Shown here one piece after another: positions 5,329-11,727 of a stretch of DNA of 13,325 bases. The stretch is from CAYJEO01 sp044432805. GTDB taxonomy: Bacteria > Bacillota_I > Bacilli_A > RF39 > UBA660. The stretch spans positions 1 through 13,325 of the forward strand of contig JAWXUI010000028.1 of NCBI GenBank assembly GCA_044432805.1, given 5' to 3'. A program made the translations under genes and the position numbers. Each line of letters opens with the position of its first letter. The first letter of the stretch is position 1. The notes beneath the pieces were generated by a model. The model did no database searches and was not told the DNA's origin. It was given only the letters and a program-made list of their open reading frames with translations.

Positions 5329-7287
5329 ATGAATTTTGAAATTAATAACAAAAATATATTAAAGTTTGTAGTTCCATGTATGATGACAATGATTTTTACA
5401 TCAATATTTGTTATGTCAGATGGTATTATAGCATCTAATTTTATAAACGAAACAGCTTTAGCAGCAATCAATTTAGTATTACCAATCACATCATTATTTT
5501 TAGCTATAGGATTAATGTTTGGATCTGGTATAAGTGCGATATGTAGCAAATTTATGGGTGAGGGGAATATAAGTAAAGCAAGAGAATCAATGTCTTTGAT
5601 TTTATTAGTCGCGTTTATATTAGGTATTGTATTTACTATTATAATACAATTTAATATAGATAATATATTACAATTTTTAGGGACTAGCAGTGATACGTAT
5701 GAATATGCATATTCATATTTAAAAGTATTATCTTGTTTCTCTGGTGTTTTAATGATTCAAACAATATTACAAAATTTAATGATTGTTGCCGGAAAAGCAT
5801 TTACATATTTTAAAGTAATGATGGCAAGTGGAATTATTAAAATTTTATCTGGTTGCTTTTTAGTAGGTTATGTAAATTTAGGAATTACCGGAATAGCATT
5901 TTCTTGTGCTTTAGGGTATTTAATCCCAGCTATATTTTCGTTTGTAATATTATTAAAAAAAGAAGAAAATAATTTATATATAATAAAACCAAAATATGAT
6001 AGAAAAATAATAACAAACGCATGCTTAAATGGATCTAGTGAAATGGTAACTAATTTAGCGACCGCGATTACAACTTTTTTATTCAATTCAGCTATGCTTA
6101 AATTAATTGGCGATAATGGTGTATCAGCAGTGACTATTATTTTATATACACAATTTTTACTCAGTTCTATATTTATGGGATACTCAATTGGAATTGCACC
6201 TGTAATTGGTTTTAATTATGGTAAAAAAGACAAAAAAAGATTAAATCAAATATTTAAATGCAGTTTAAAAATTATATTTACAATATCTTTAATTAGCTTT
6301 TTAATTGGTTTTGTATTCTCAAATAATTTAGCATCATTGTTTGCAGAAAAGAACAGTGATATTTATATACTTGCTTCAAATGGTCTTAAAATATTTTCAA
6401 TAGCATTTATTTTTATGGGGATTAATATATTTGCATCAGGTATGTTTACTGCTTACTCAAACGGAAAAATTTCAGCGTTTATTTCAGTTGTTAGAACATT
6501 ATTTTTAATCAGTACAGCACTTTTATTATTGCCAAATATAATGGGCGTTAATGGTGTTTGGATAGCAGTGCCACTAGCAGAATTTATAACTATATTTATT
6601 TCATTTTATTTATTTAAAAAGTATGAAAAAACATATATGTATGGAAATAATATTTTAGAAACAAAAAAAATAAATAAAAATAATAATTTAATAATAACAC
6701 TTAACAGAACATTTGGATCTGGTGGAAAAGAAGTAGCGAAAAGATTATCTGATGAACTTTCTCTTGCATTTTATGATGAAGATATTGTAAATGACATTTT
6801 AAACGAAGATGGATTAACTGATGATTATTTAGAAAAATATAGTGATATTAATTTTACTAAAAATCATGATTATAAATTCGCGACTAGTTTTACTAAATAT
6901 AATCAAAATTTAGTATCAGATATTTTTGATAAACACTCAGAAGTTATAAATAATCTATCAAAAATTAACGATTGTATTTTTGTAGGTAACTGTGCTAATT
7001 ACGTACTTAAAGATTTAAAACCTTTCAATATTTATATATATACAACTGATGAAAAATTTATAGTTGACCGTTTGAAAGAAAAAAATAAAAAAGATAAAAA
7101 TAAATCGAAAAAAGAATTATTAAAAATGGTTGATAAAATTAATGAAAACAGAAATAATTATTATGAATATTATACAGGAAGCGAAGTAAAAGATTTAACT
7201 AATTATGACTTAGTAATTGATGTGTCTAAATTAGGGATAAAGAAAAGTGTTGCTTTAATTTCTGATATATTAAAAAATATAAAATAA
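5329..7287 (+). CDS. MATE-family transporter fused to a C-terminal cytidylate-kinase-like domain
   Basis: Residues 1-440 form about 12 hydrophobic segments in two halves, as in MATE exporters, which use a sodium or proton gradient to expel drugs and metabolites. After a short Lys/Asn-rich linker (about 435-453) comes a soluble domain of about 200 residues. It starts LIITLNRTFGSGGKEVAKRL (454-473), like the cytidylate-kinase-like family, whose members typically begin with ITISREFGSGG. It continues with FYDEDIV, CIFVGNCANYVL (549-560), RNNYYEYYTG and YDLVIDVSKLGI, all family landmarks. Most relatives have VGRCA; here the Arg is Asn (N554), so activity is uncertain. The join has no stop codon or frameshift and base use is even, so it is one gene. 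AAAGGGGAG precedes ATG 5329. The family names are secure. The joint function, perhaps nucleotide-dependent control of export, is inference. Confidence 0.88.
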   Translation: MNFEINNKNILKFVVPCMMTMIFTSIFVMSDGIIASNFINETALAAINLVLPITSLFLAIGLMFGSGISAICSKFMGEGNISKARESMSLILLVAFILGIVFTIIIQFNIDNILQFLGTSSDTYEYAYSYLKVLSCFSGVLMIQTILQNLMIVAGKAFTYFKVMMASGIIKILSGCFLVGYVNLGITGIAFSCALGYLIPAIFSFVILLKKEENNLYIIKPKYDRKIITNACLNGSSEMVTNLATAITTFLFNSAMLKLIGDNGVSAVTIILYTQFLLSSIFMGYSIGIAPVIGFNYGKKDKKRLNQIFKCSLKIIFTISLISFLIGFVFSNNLASLFAEKNSDIYILASNGLKIFSIAFIFMGINIFASGMFTAYSNGKISAFISVVRTLFLISTALLLLPNIMGVNGVWIAVPLAEFITIFISFYLFKKYEKTYMYGNNILETKKINKNNNLIITLNRTFGSGGKEVAKRLSDELSLAFYDEDIVNDILNEDGLTDDYLEKYSDINFTKNHDYKFATSFTKYNQNLVSDIFDKHSEVINNLSKINDCIFVGNCANYVLKDLKPFNIYIYTTDEKFIVDRLKEKNKKDKNKSKKELLKMVDKINENRNNYYEYYTGSEVKDLTNYDLVIDVSKLGIKKSVALISDILKNIK

Positions 7288-7295
7288 TTTATAAG

Positions 7296-7318
7296 TTGTC
7301 AACTAAAATGGTTGACAA
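7296..7318 (+). repeat. Perfect inverted repeat over the rpsP -35 element
   Basis: TTGTCAAC (7296-7303) and GTTGACAA (7311-7318) are exact reverse complements around a seven-base spacer. The right arm contains the whole TTGACA -35 element of the rpsP promoter. There is no T run after it, so it is not a normal terminator for the transporter gene. It could be an operator for a dimeric regulator, or a chance product of a perfect -35. Confidence 0.7.
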
Positions 7319-7340
7319 AGGATATTCGTTATGTTAAAAT
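7312..7340 (+). promoter_or_regulatory. Strong vegetative promoter of rpsP-khpA
   Basis: A perfect TTGACA (7312-7317), a 17-base spacer and TAAAAT (7335-7340) preceded by TGT, an extended -10, make this the best promoter in the window, as expected for a ribosomal protein gene. The start of transcription would be near 7347, just ahead of the GGAGG at 7353-7357. Confidence 0.85.
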
Positions 7341-7364
7341 TATCAAAGAAGTGGAGGAATGAAC

Positions 7365-7643
7365 ATGGCAGTTAAATTAAGATTAAAAAGAATGGGTGCT
7401 AAAAAGAAACCTTACTACAGAGTAGTAGCAGCGGATTCAAGAAGCCCAAGAGATGGTAAATTTATCGAAGTAGTTGGAACATACAACCCAATTACAGAAC
7501 CAGCTCAAATTAAATTTGATGAAGAAAAAACTTTAAAATGGTTATCTACAGGAGCACAACCTACTGATACAGTAAGATCATTATTAAGTAAAGCAGGAAT
7601 TTTAGAAAAATTCCACAACATAAGAATGACAAAAAACAAATAG
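7365..7643 (+). CDS. rpsP: 30S ribosomal protein S16
   Basis: The 92-residue product is a typical bacterial S16, a small-subunit protein that binds 16S rRNA early in 30S assembly. It starts MAVKLRLKRMGAKKKPYYRVV and continues ADSRSPRDGKFIEVVGTYNP, all strongly conserved, and then has the usual basic tail. ATG 7365 is the start: MAVKLRL is the family N-terminus and GGAGG at 7353-7357 lies seven bases upstream. The ATG at 7359 would be only one base from that site. It is followed nine bases later by khpA, the common order in Bacillota, but rimM, trmD and rplS do not follow as they usually do. Confidence 0.98.
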   Translation: MAVKLRLKRMGAKKKPYYRVVAADSRSPRDGKFIEVVGTYNPITEPAQIKFDEEKTLKWLSTGAQPTDTVRSLLSKAGILEKFHNIRMTKNK

Positions 7644-7652
7644 AGGTATTTT

Positions 7653-7892
7653 ATGGATAATTTAGTAAATTTAACAGAATTTTTAGTTAAAAAATTAGTA
7701 AAAGAACCAGAATTAGTTTCAGTAAAATTATATGTTGAAGATGAGATTAATGTCATTGAAATATTAGTTAGCAAAGATGATATGGGAGCAGTAATTGGAA
7801 AAGGTGGAAATATAGCCAATTCTATTAGAGTTATTGTTCGTGCAGCTAATAAAAATAGGGAAAAATTTAAAATTAATTTTGAATCATTTTAA
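7653..7892 (+). CDS. khpA: KhpA, KH-domain RNA-binding protein
   Basis: This 79-residue protein is a single KH domain with the RNA-binding GxxG loop as G49-K-G-G52 in AVIGKGGNIANSIRVIVRAA. KhpA binds RNA together with KhpB/Jag and affects cell division and elongation in several Gram-positive bacteria. The length of about 80 residues and the place directly after rpsP are typical. The start has AGAGGT 7-12 bases upstream, overlapping the rpsP stop region, so the two are probably translated from one message. A terminator starts within its stop codon. Confidence 0.95.
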   Translation: MDNLVNLTEFLVKKLVKEPELVSVKLYVEDEINVIEILVSKDDMGAVIGKGGNIANSIRVIVRAANKNREKFKINFESF

Positions 7893-7915
7893 GAAGTAGA
7901 AATACTTCTTTTTCT
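7891..7915 (+). terminator. Terminator of rpsP-khpA
   Basis: AAGAAGTA (7891-7898) pairs perfectly with TACTTCTT (7903-7910) across a GAAA tetraloop, followed by TTTCTT. The left arm begins in the TAA stop codon of khpA. The tail runs straight into the -35 element of the uppS promoter. Confidence 0.85.
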
Positions 7916-7943
7916 TGTATTAAAATCTAAATTATACTATAAT
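7915..7943 (+). promoter_or_regulatory. Promoter of the uppS-cdsA-rseP envelope operon
   Basis: TTGTAT (7915-7920) and a perfect TATAAT (7938-7943) are 17 bases apart. Transcription would start near 7950, just before GAGGT at 7953-7957 and ATG 7965, so the leader is very short. Confidence 0.75.
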
Positions 7944-7964
7944 ATTTGTAGTGAGGTAGAATAA

Positions 7965-8690
7965 ATGAATGAAGTAAAAATACCAAAACACGTTGCTATT
8001 ATAATGGATGGTAACGGGAGATGGGCACAAAATAGAGGTCTTAAAAGAAGTATGGGCCATAAAGAAGGGGCAAAAAACTTAAAAGAACTATGCCCTTTTA
8101 TTTTAAAACAAGGTGTAGAAATATTAAGTATATTTGCATTTTCAACAGAAAATTTTAAAAGAAGTAAAGAAGAAGTAGATTTTTTAATGAATTTATTTGT
8201 TAGTTTATTTGAAAAAGAAATAGAATTTATTGAAGATAATAATATTAAAGTTGTCTTTTCAGGTGTAGATGAAAATCTTCCTAAAAAAATAATAAAAATA
8301 AGAAAAGAATTAGTTGAAAAAACAAAAGATAATGATGGTGGAATTTTAAATGTTTGCCTAAATTATGGTGGACAATTAGAGATATTAGACACAATTAAAA
8401 AAATATCAAAAGAATACAAAGAAAATAAATTAGATATAGAACAATTAACAACAGAAGATATAAATAAATATTTATATAATGATCTTCCACAAATTGATTT
8501 TTTGATTCGTACAAGTGGAGAAAATAGAGTAAGTAATTTTATGCTTTGGCAATTAGCTTATGCAGAATTTTATTTTCCAGAAAAGCACTTTCCAGAATTT
8601 AGTGGAGAAGATTTTATTGAAGCTTTAAGAGTATATACAAGTAGAGATAGACGATTTGGAGGAGTAAAAAATGAAAACAAGAATAATTAG
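7965..8690 (+). CDS. uppS: Undecaprenyl diphosphate synthase (cis-prenyltransferase)
   Basis: UppS adds isopentenyl units to farnesyl diphosphate to make the C55 lipid that carries wall precursors across the membrane. The 241-residue product has the family landmarks in order: HVAIIMDGNGRWA with the catalytic Asp at residue 15, GHKEG, FAFSTENFKRS, LNYGGQLEI (132-140), the diphosphate-binding RTSGENRVSNF (182-192), YAEFYFPE and DRRFGG near the end. In LNYGGQ the sixth residue, Q137, is usually Arg; this is a mild departure, with the other binding residues intact. The length is normal. It opens the envelope operon, and its last 20 bases overlap cdsA, whose ribosome binding site lies inside uppS. 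Confidence 0.96.
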   Translation: MNEVKIPKHVAIIMDGNGRWAQNRGLKRSMGHKEGAKNLKELCPFILKQGVEILSIFAFSTENFKRSKEEVDFLMNLFVSLFEKEIEFIEDNNIKVVFSGVDENLPKKIIKIRKELVEKTKDNDGGILNVCLNYGGQLEILDTIKKISKEYKENKLDIEQLTTEDINKYLYNDLPQIDFLIRTSGENRVSNFMLWQLAYAEFYFPEKHFPEFSGEDFIEALRVYTSRDRRFGGVKNENKNN

Positions 8691-9471
8691 TGCTATTGTA
8701 GCAATTGCAATTACATTACCAGCTTTAATATTAGGTGGAATTTATTTTCATTTATTATTATTTATAATTGCTATCTTATCATTAAAAGAACTGTTAGATA
8801 TTAAAAAAACAAAAAAACCATTGCCGTATTTTGTAGAATTTATATCTTATATGATTCTTACATTAATGATATTTGGTATGAGTGATTTTGATATTCAAAA
8901 TTTCTCTATAGATACAAGATTATTAGCAGCATTATTTTTATCTTTATTAACACCAACAATATTATATAAAGATAAAGAAAAATATAGTATAAATGATGCC
9001 TTTTATTTATCTAGTGTTATTTTATTTGTTGGAATAACAAATAATTTAGCGCTTATTTTAAGAAATGAAAGTTTAAATTATTTATTGTATTTATTATTAA
9101 TTACAATGACTACTGATACATATGCTTTAATAACAGGAATGTTAGTAGGTAAGAAAAAATTAATAGCAGAAATATCACCTAAAAAAACTTATGAAGGTTT
9201 AGTAGGTGGGACATTTATGGGCGTATTTGTGAGTGTTGTATTTTATATGACTGTAATTGATCCTAATATAAATGTTATATTAATAACAATAATAAGTTTG
9301 TTTTTAAGCATTCTAGGTCAATTTGGAGATTTAGTCTTTTCTGTAATTAAAAGATATTTTGGTAAAAAAGATTTTTCTAATATAATGCCAGGACATGGAG
9401 GAGTATTAGATAGATTAGATAGCTTTTTGTTTGTAATATTAGGTTTTATGTTTTTTATAACTTTATTATAA
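8671..9471 (+). CDS. cdsA: Phosphatidate cytidylyltransferase (CDP-diacylglycerol synthase)
   Basis: CdsA joins CTP and phosphatidic acid to give CDP-diacylglycerol, the precursor of bacterial phospholipids. The 266-residue protein has about eight hydrophobic segments and carries the full CDP-diglyceride synthase signature at residues 224-250: SVIKR, then KKD, then PGHGG and DRLD. The conserved KKTYEGLVGG lies further upstream. ATG 8671 has GGAGGAG ten bases upstream and overlaps the end of uppS by 20 bases. In many Bacilli dxr follows; here rseP follows after only ten bases. Confidence 0.96.
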   Translation: MKTRIISAIVAIAITLPALILGGIYFHLLLFIIAILSLKELLDIKKTKKPLPYFVEFISYMILTLMIFGMSDFDIQNFSIDTRLLAALFLSLLTPTILYKDKEKYSINDAFYLSSVILFVGITNNLALILRNESLNYLLYLLLITMTTDTYALITGMLVGKKKLIAEISPKKTYEGLVGGTFMGVFVSVVFYMTVIDPNINVILITIISLFLSILGQFGDLVFSVIKRYFGKKDFSNIMPGHGGVLDRLDSFLFVILGFMFFITLL

Positions 9472-9481
9472 GGAGGAGTTT

Positions 9482-10495
9482 ATGTTAACATTATTATATT
9501 TTGTTTTGATTTTAGGACTTACTATTTTTATTCATGAACTAGGGCACTTTATATGGGCTAAAAAAGCAGGTATATATTGTTATGAATTTTCTTTGGGAAT
9601 GGGTCCTATTATTTATTCTTTTAATAGAAAAAACGATGAAACTAAATATGCAATTAGATTATTTCCAATTGGTGGATTTGTCCAAATGGCAGGTGAATCT
9701 GTTGAAGAAGAAGAATCAGTTCCAAATGATAGAAAGTTTTATGCAAAAAAATGGTCACAAAGATTTATGACTATAATTGCTGGTGTATTAAACAATTATA
9801 TACTAGCAATTTTTCTCTTTTTTATACTAGCGATATTTAATGGAGCTACTACAATAACACCAATTGTTGGTAATGTTGATGAAACTAGCAATGCGTATGG
9901 TTTAGTTGAAACAACCGATGTTATTACTAAAATAAATGGTAAATCAGTACATACAATTGATAATTTTTTATTAGAATATCAATTAATATATGGTGAAGAT
10001 TTAGTTTTAGAAATTAATAATGAAAAAGAAGTTAGTATAAAACCTATTTTAGTAGATGATACATATATTTACGGATTTGGATTAGAAGATGAGATGACAA
10101 CAGGATTATTTGCATCAATAAAATATGCTTTTTTAAAATTCTATAGTTTAGTACTTCAATTAGTTACAATAGTCATTTATTTATTTACTGGTGTAATTGG
10201 ATTAGATAGTTTATCTGGACCAATTGGAATATATTCAGTAGTGGGTCAATCTGCACAAGCAGGGATAGCTAGTTTAATATATTTAACAGCTTATTTAAGT
10301 ATAAATGTAGGAATTATTAATTTATTGCCTATACCAGCTTTTGATGGTGGTAGATTACTATTTTTGATTATTGAAAAAATAAAAGGAAGTCCAGTATCTA
10401 CTAAAACAGAAAATTACTTTCATTTTATAGGTTTTATACTATTAATGATATTAATGGTTTATATAACATTTAATGATATTGTGAGGTTCTTTTAA
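9482..10495 (+). CDS. rseP: RseP/RasP site-2 zinc metalloprotease
   Basis: This intramembrane protease cuts transmembrane segments such as those of anti-sigma factors and leftover signal peptides. The zinc site HELGH (residues 18-22, catalytic Glu19) lies in the first membrane helix. The second motif NLLPIPAFDGGR (280-291) supplies the Asp ligand D288 in a later helix. GGFVQMAGE follows the first helix as usual, and a reduced PDZ-like region (TTDVITKINGKSV) sits between the membrane parts. At 337 residues it is much shorter than the roughly 420 of B. subtilis RasP, with the loss in the loop and PDZ region. AAGGAGGAG precedes ATG. The next gene starts on the base after the stop codon. Confidence 0.95.
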   Translation: MLTLLYFVLILGLTIFIHELGHFIWAKKAGIYCYEFSLGMGPIIYSFNRKNDETKYAIRLFPIGGFVQMAGESVEEEESVPNDRKFYAKKWSQRFMTIIAGVLNNYILAIFLFFILAIFNGATTITPIVGNVDETSNAYGLVETTDVITKINGKSVHTIDNFLLEYQLIYGEDLVLEINNEKEVSIKPILVDDTYIYGFGLEDEMTTGLFASIKYAFLKFYSLVLQLVTIVIYLFTGVIGLDSLSGPIGIYSVVGQSAQAGIASLIYLTAYLSINVGIINLLPIPAFDGGRLLFLIIEKIKGSPVSTKTENYFHFIGFILLMILMVYITFNDIVRFF

Positions 10496-10822
10496 ATGAA
10501 TTTAGTTCAATTAATTAAAACAGCACCAAACTATGATTTTATAATCAACTATAAATGTCAAAATAACTGTAGTGAGACAACAGAAATATTAACTTATTAT
10601 CGTAACTTTACAGTAAATAGTAATATAGAAAATGACAAAGAATTAGAGCAACTAGATGAAATAGTTTATCTATATTTAATAAACTTAGATTTTATGGATT
10701 ATGTAAATAAAGAATTAAAAAAATTAGAATCTCAAATGAATATAAGTTTATATTATTATTTAAATCAATTTTATAATAGTTTTTCAAAAAAATTAAACAC
10801 AGCATCAGCGAGATGGCTTTAG
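10496..10822 (+). CDS. Unknown 108-residue protein inside the envelope operon
   Basis: I do not recognise this protein. Its ATG is the codon directly after the rseP stop, with GTGAGG at 10481-10486 inside rseP, so the two are probably translationally coupled. The product has no clear membrane helix or signal peptide and is rich in Asn, Tyr and Leu. There are two Cys close together (CQNNC, residues 21-25) and a Leu/Glu/Lys-rich middle that probably forms helices (about 47-85). It reads as a small soluble, mostly helical protein. Base use matches its neighbours and the reading frame fills the gap between rseP and the ABC ATPase exactly, which supports a real gene. The ABC ATPase starts eight bases further on. 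A role with either neighbour is possible but nothing in the sequence shows it. Confidence 0.75.
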   Translation: MNLVQLIKTAPNYDFIINYKCQNNCSETTEILTYYRNFTVNSNIENDKELEQLDEIVYLYLINLDFMDYVNKELKKLESQMNISLYYYLNQFYNSFSKKLNTASARWL

Positions 10823-10830
10823 GAGGCAAT

Positions 10831-11727
10831 ATGTTAAAAGTATCAAATGTAACCAAATATTATGGTGATTTATTAGCGGTTGATAACCTATCTTTTGAAG
10901 TAAAAGAAGGAGAAATATTTGGACTGCTTGGGGTAAATGGAGCCGGAAAAACAACTACATTTAGAATGATAATGGGATTACTTGAAGCAAATGAAGGAAC
11001 TATTTTATTAAATGATAAAAAAATAGATTATAGTGTTACAGATACTATTGGTTTTTTAACAGAGGAAAGAAGTTTGTTAACTAAATTAAATGTTTTTGAA
11101 CAATGCTTATTTTATGGTAATTTAAAATCAATGAGTAATCAAGATATAGAAAAAAGATTAGACTATCTATTAGAAAAATTTAATATAGTTGAATATAAAT
11201 ACAAAAAAATAAAAGAACTTTCAAAAGGTAATCAACAAAAAATACAATTTATAACAGCTATTTTAAACAATCCTAAATTGTTAATTTTAGATGAACCTTT
11301 TAGTGGGTTAGATCCTTTTAATTTAGAAATGTTTAAAAATGAAATTATTGAAATGTCTAATAACGGAAGTATAATAATTTTTTCATCACATAGAATGGAA
11401 CACGTTGAACTTTTTTGTAAAAAATTAGTGGTTATGTTAAATGGAAAAGCTGTATTAAACGGAAATTTAGATAAAATAAAACAACAATATAGCAAGAAAA
11501 ATATCTTTATAAAAGGTGATATACCAGAAGATAAAATAAAAAAACTAAAGGGTGTAGTAAGTGTTTGTAAACAAGCAAACGAATATGTCGTAAAAATTGA
11601 ATCTAATGATTTTGTTGATGATATTTTTAAATGTATTTCAAAGTCAAAAGTAACAAAATTTGTTGTTGAAGAACCTTCACTTAATGAAATATTTATTGAT
11701 AAAGTAGGTGAAAGTTATGAAAAGTAA
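10831..11727 (+). CDS. ABC transporter ATP-binding protein (NatA/YhaQ-like)
   Basis: This 298-residue ATPase powers the membrane partner encoded next. It has Walker A GVNGAGKTT (residues 34-42), the signature LSKGNQQK (130-137), Walker B LILDEP (151-156, catalytic Glu155), a D-loop SGLDP and the switch His187 in FSSHRMEHVE. The C-terminal 80 residues form a second small domain as in exporter ATPases of the NatA/YhaQ group; length and the SSHRMEHVE stretch fit that group well. The start is ATG 10831, behind AGGAGG at 10821-10826; an upstream ATG at 10813 precedes that site and adds six unconserved residues. The substrate is unknown. The relatives named have been linked to sodium or peptide export, which I treat only as a hint. 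Confidence 0.92.
   Translation: MLKVSNVTKYYGDLLAVDNLSFEVKEGEIFGLLGVNGAGKTTTFRMIMGLLEANEGTILLNDKKIDYSVTDTIGFLTEERSLLTKLNVFEQCLFYGNLKSMSNQDIEKRLDYLLEKFNIVEYKYKKIKELSKGNQQKIQFITAILNNPKLLILDEPFSGLDPFNLEMFKNEIIEMSNNGSIIIFSSHRMEHVELFCKKLVVMLNGKAVLNGNLDKIKQQYSKKNIFIKGDIPEDKIKKLKGVVSVCKQANEYVVKIESNDFVDDIFKCISKSKVTKFVVEEPSLNEIFIDKVGESYEK

Noticed and set aside
5307..5549. Minus-strand open frame of 80 codons
   Set aside because: It is the reverse of the first MATE helices, has no ribosome binding site that stands out, and its product resembles no family.
5868..6086. Minus-strand open frame of 72 codons
   Set aside because: It is a shadow of the MATE coding sequence, whose protein conservation explains the bases.
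7274..7302. Antisense promoter from the left arm of the same palindrome
   Set aside because: The left arm gives TTGACA on the minus strand, but the -10 position 17 bases on reads only TATTTT, which is poor and expected by chance in AT-rich DNA.
7296..7318. Hairpin after the MATE fusion gene read as a terminator
   Set aside because: The stem is good but AAGGATATTC follows, with no T run, and the right arm is the rpsP -35 element.
7505..7819. Minus-strand open frame of 104 codons
   Set aside because: It lies across rpsP and khpA, both certain genes, and would be antisense to two conserved proteins.
9582..9770. Second-frame open reading of 62 codons inside rseP
   Set aside because: It overlaps the conserved GGFVQMAGE region of RseP and has no own ribosome binding site.
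11232..11495. Minus-strand open frame of 87 codons
   Set aside because: It is a shadow of the ABC ATPase from the signature motif through Walker B and the switch His.
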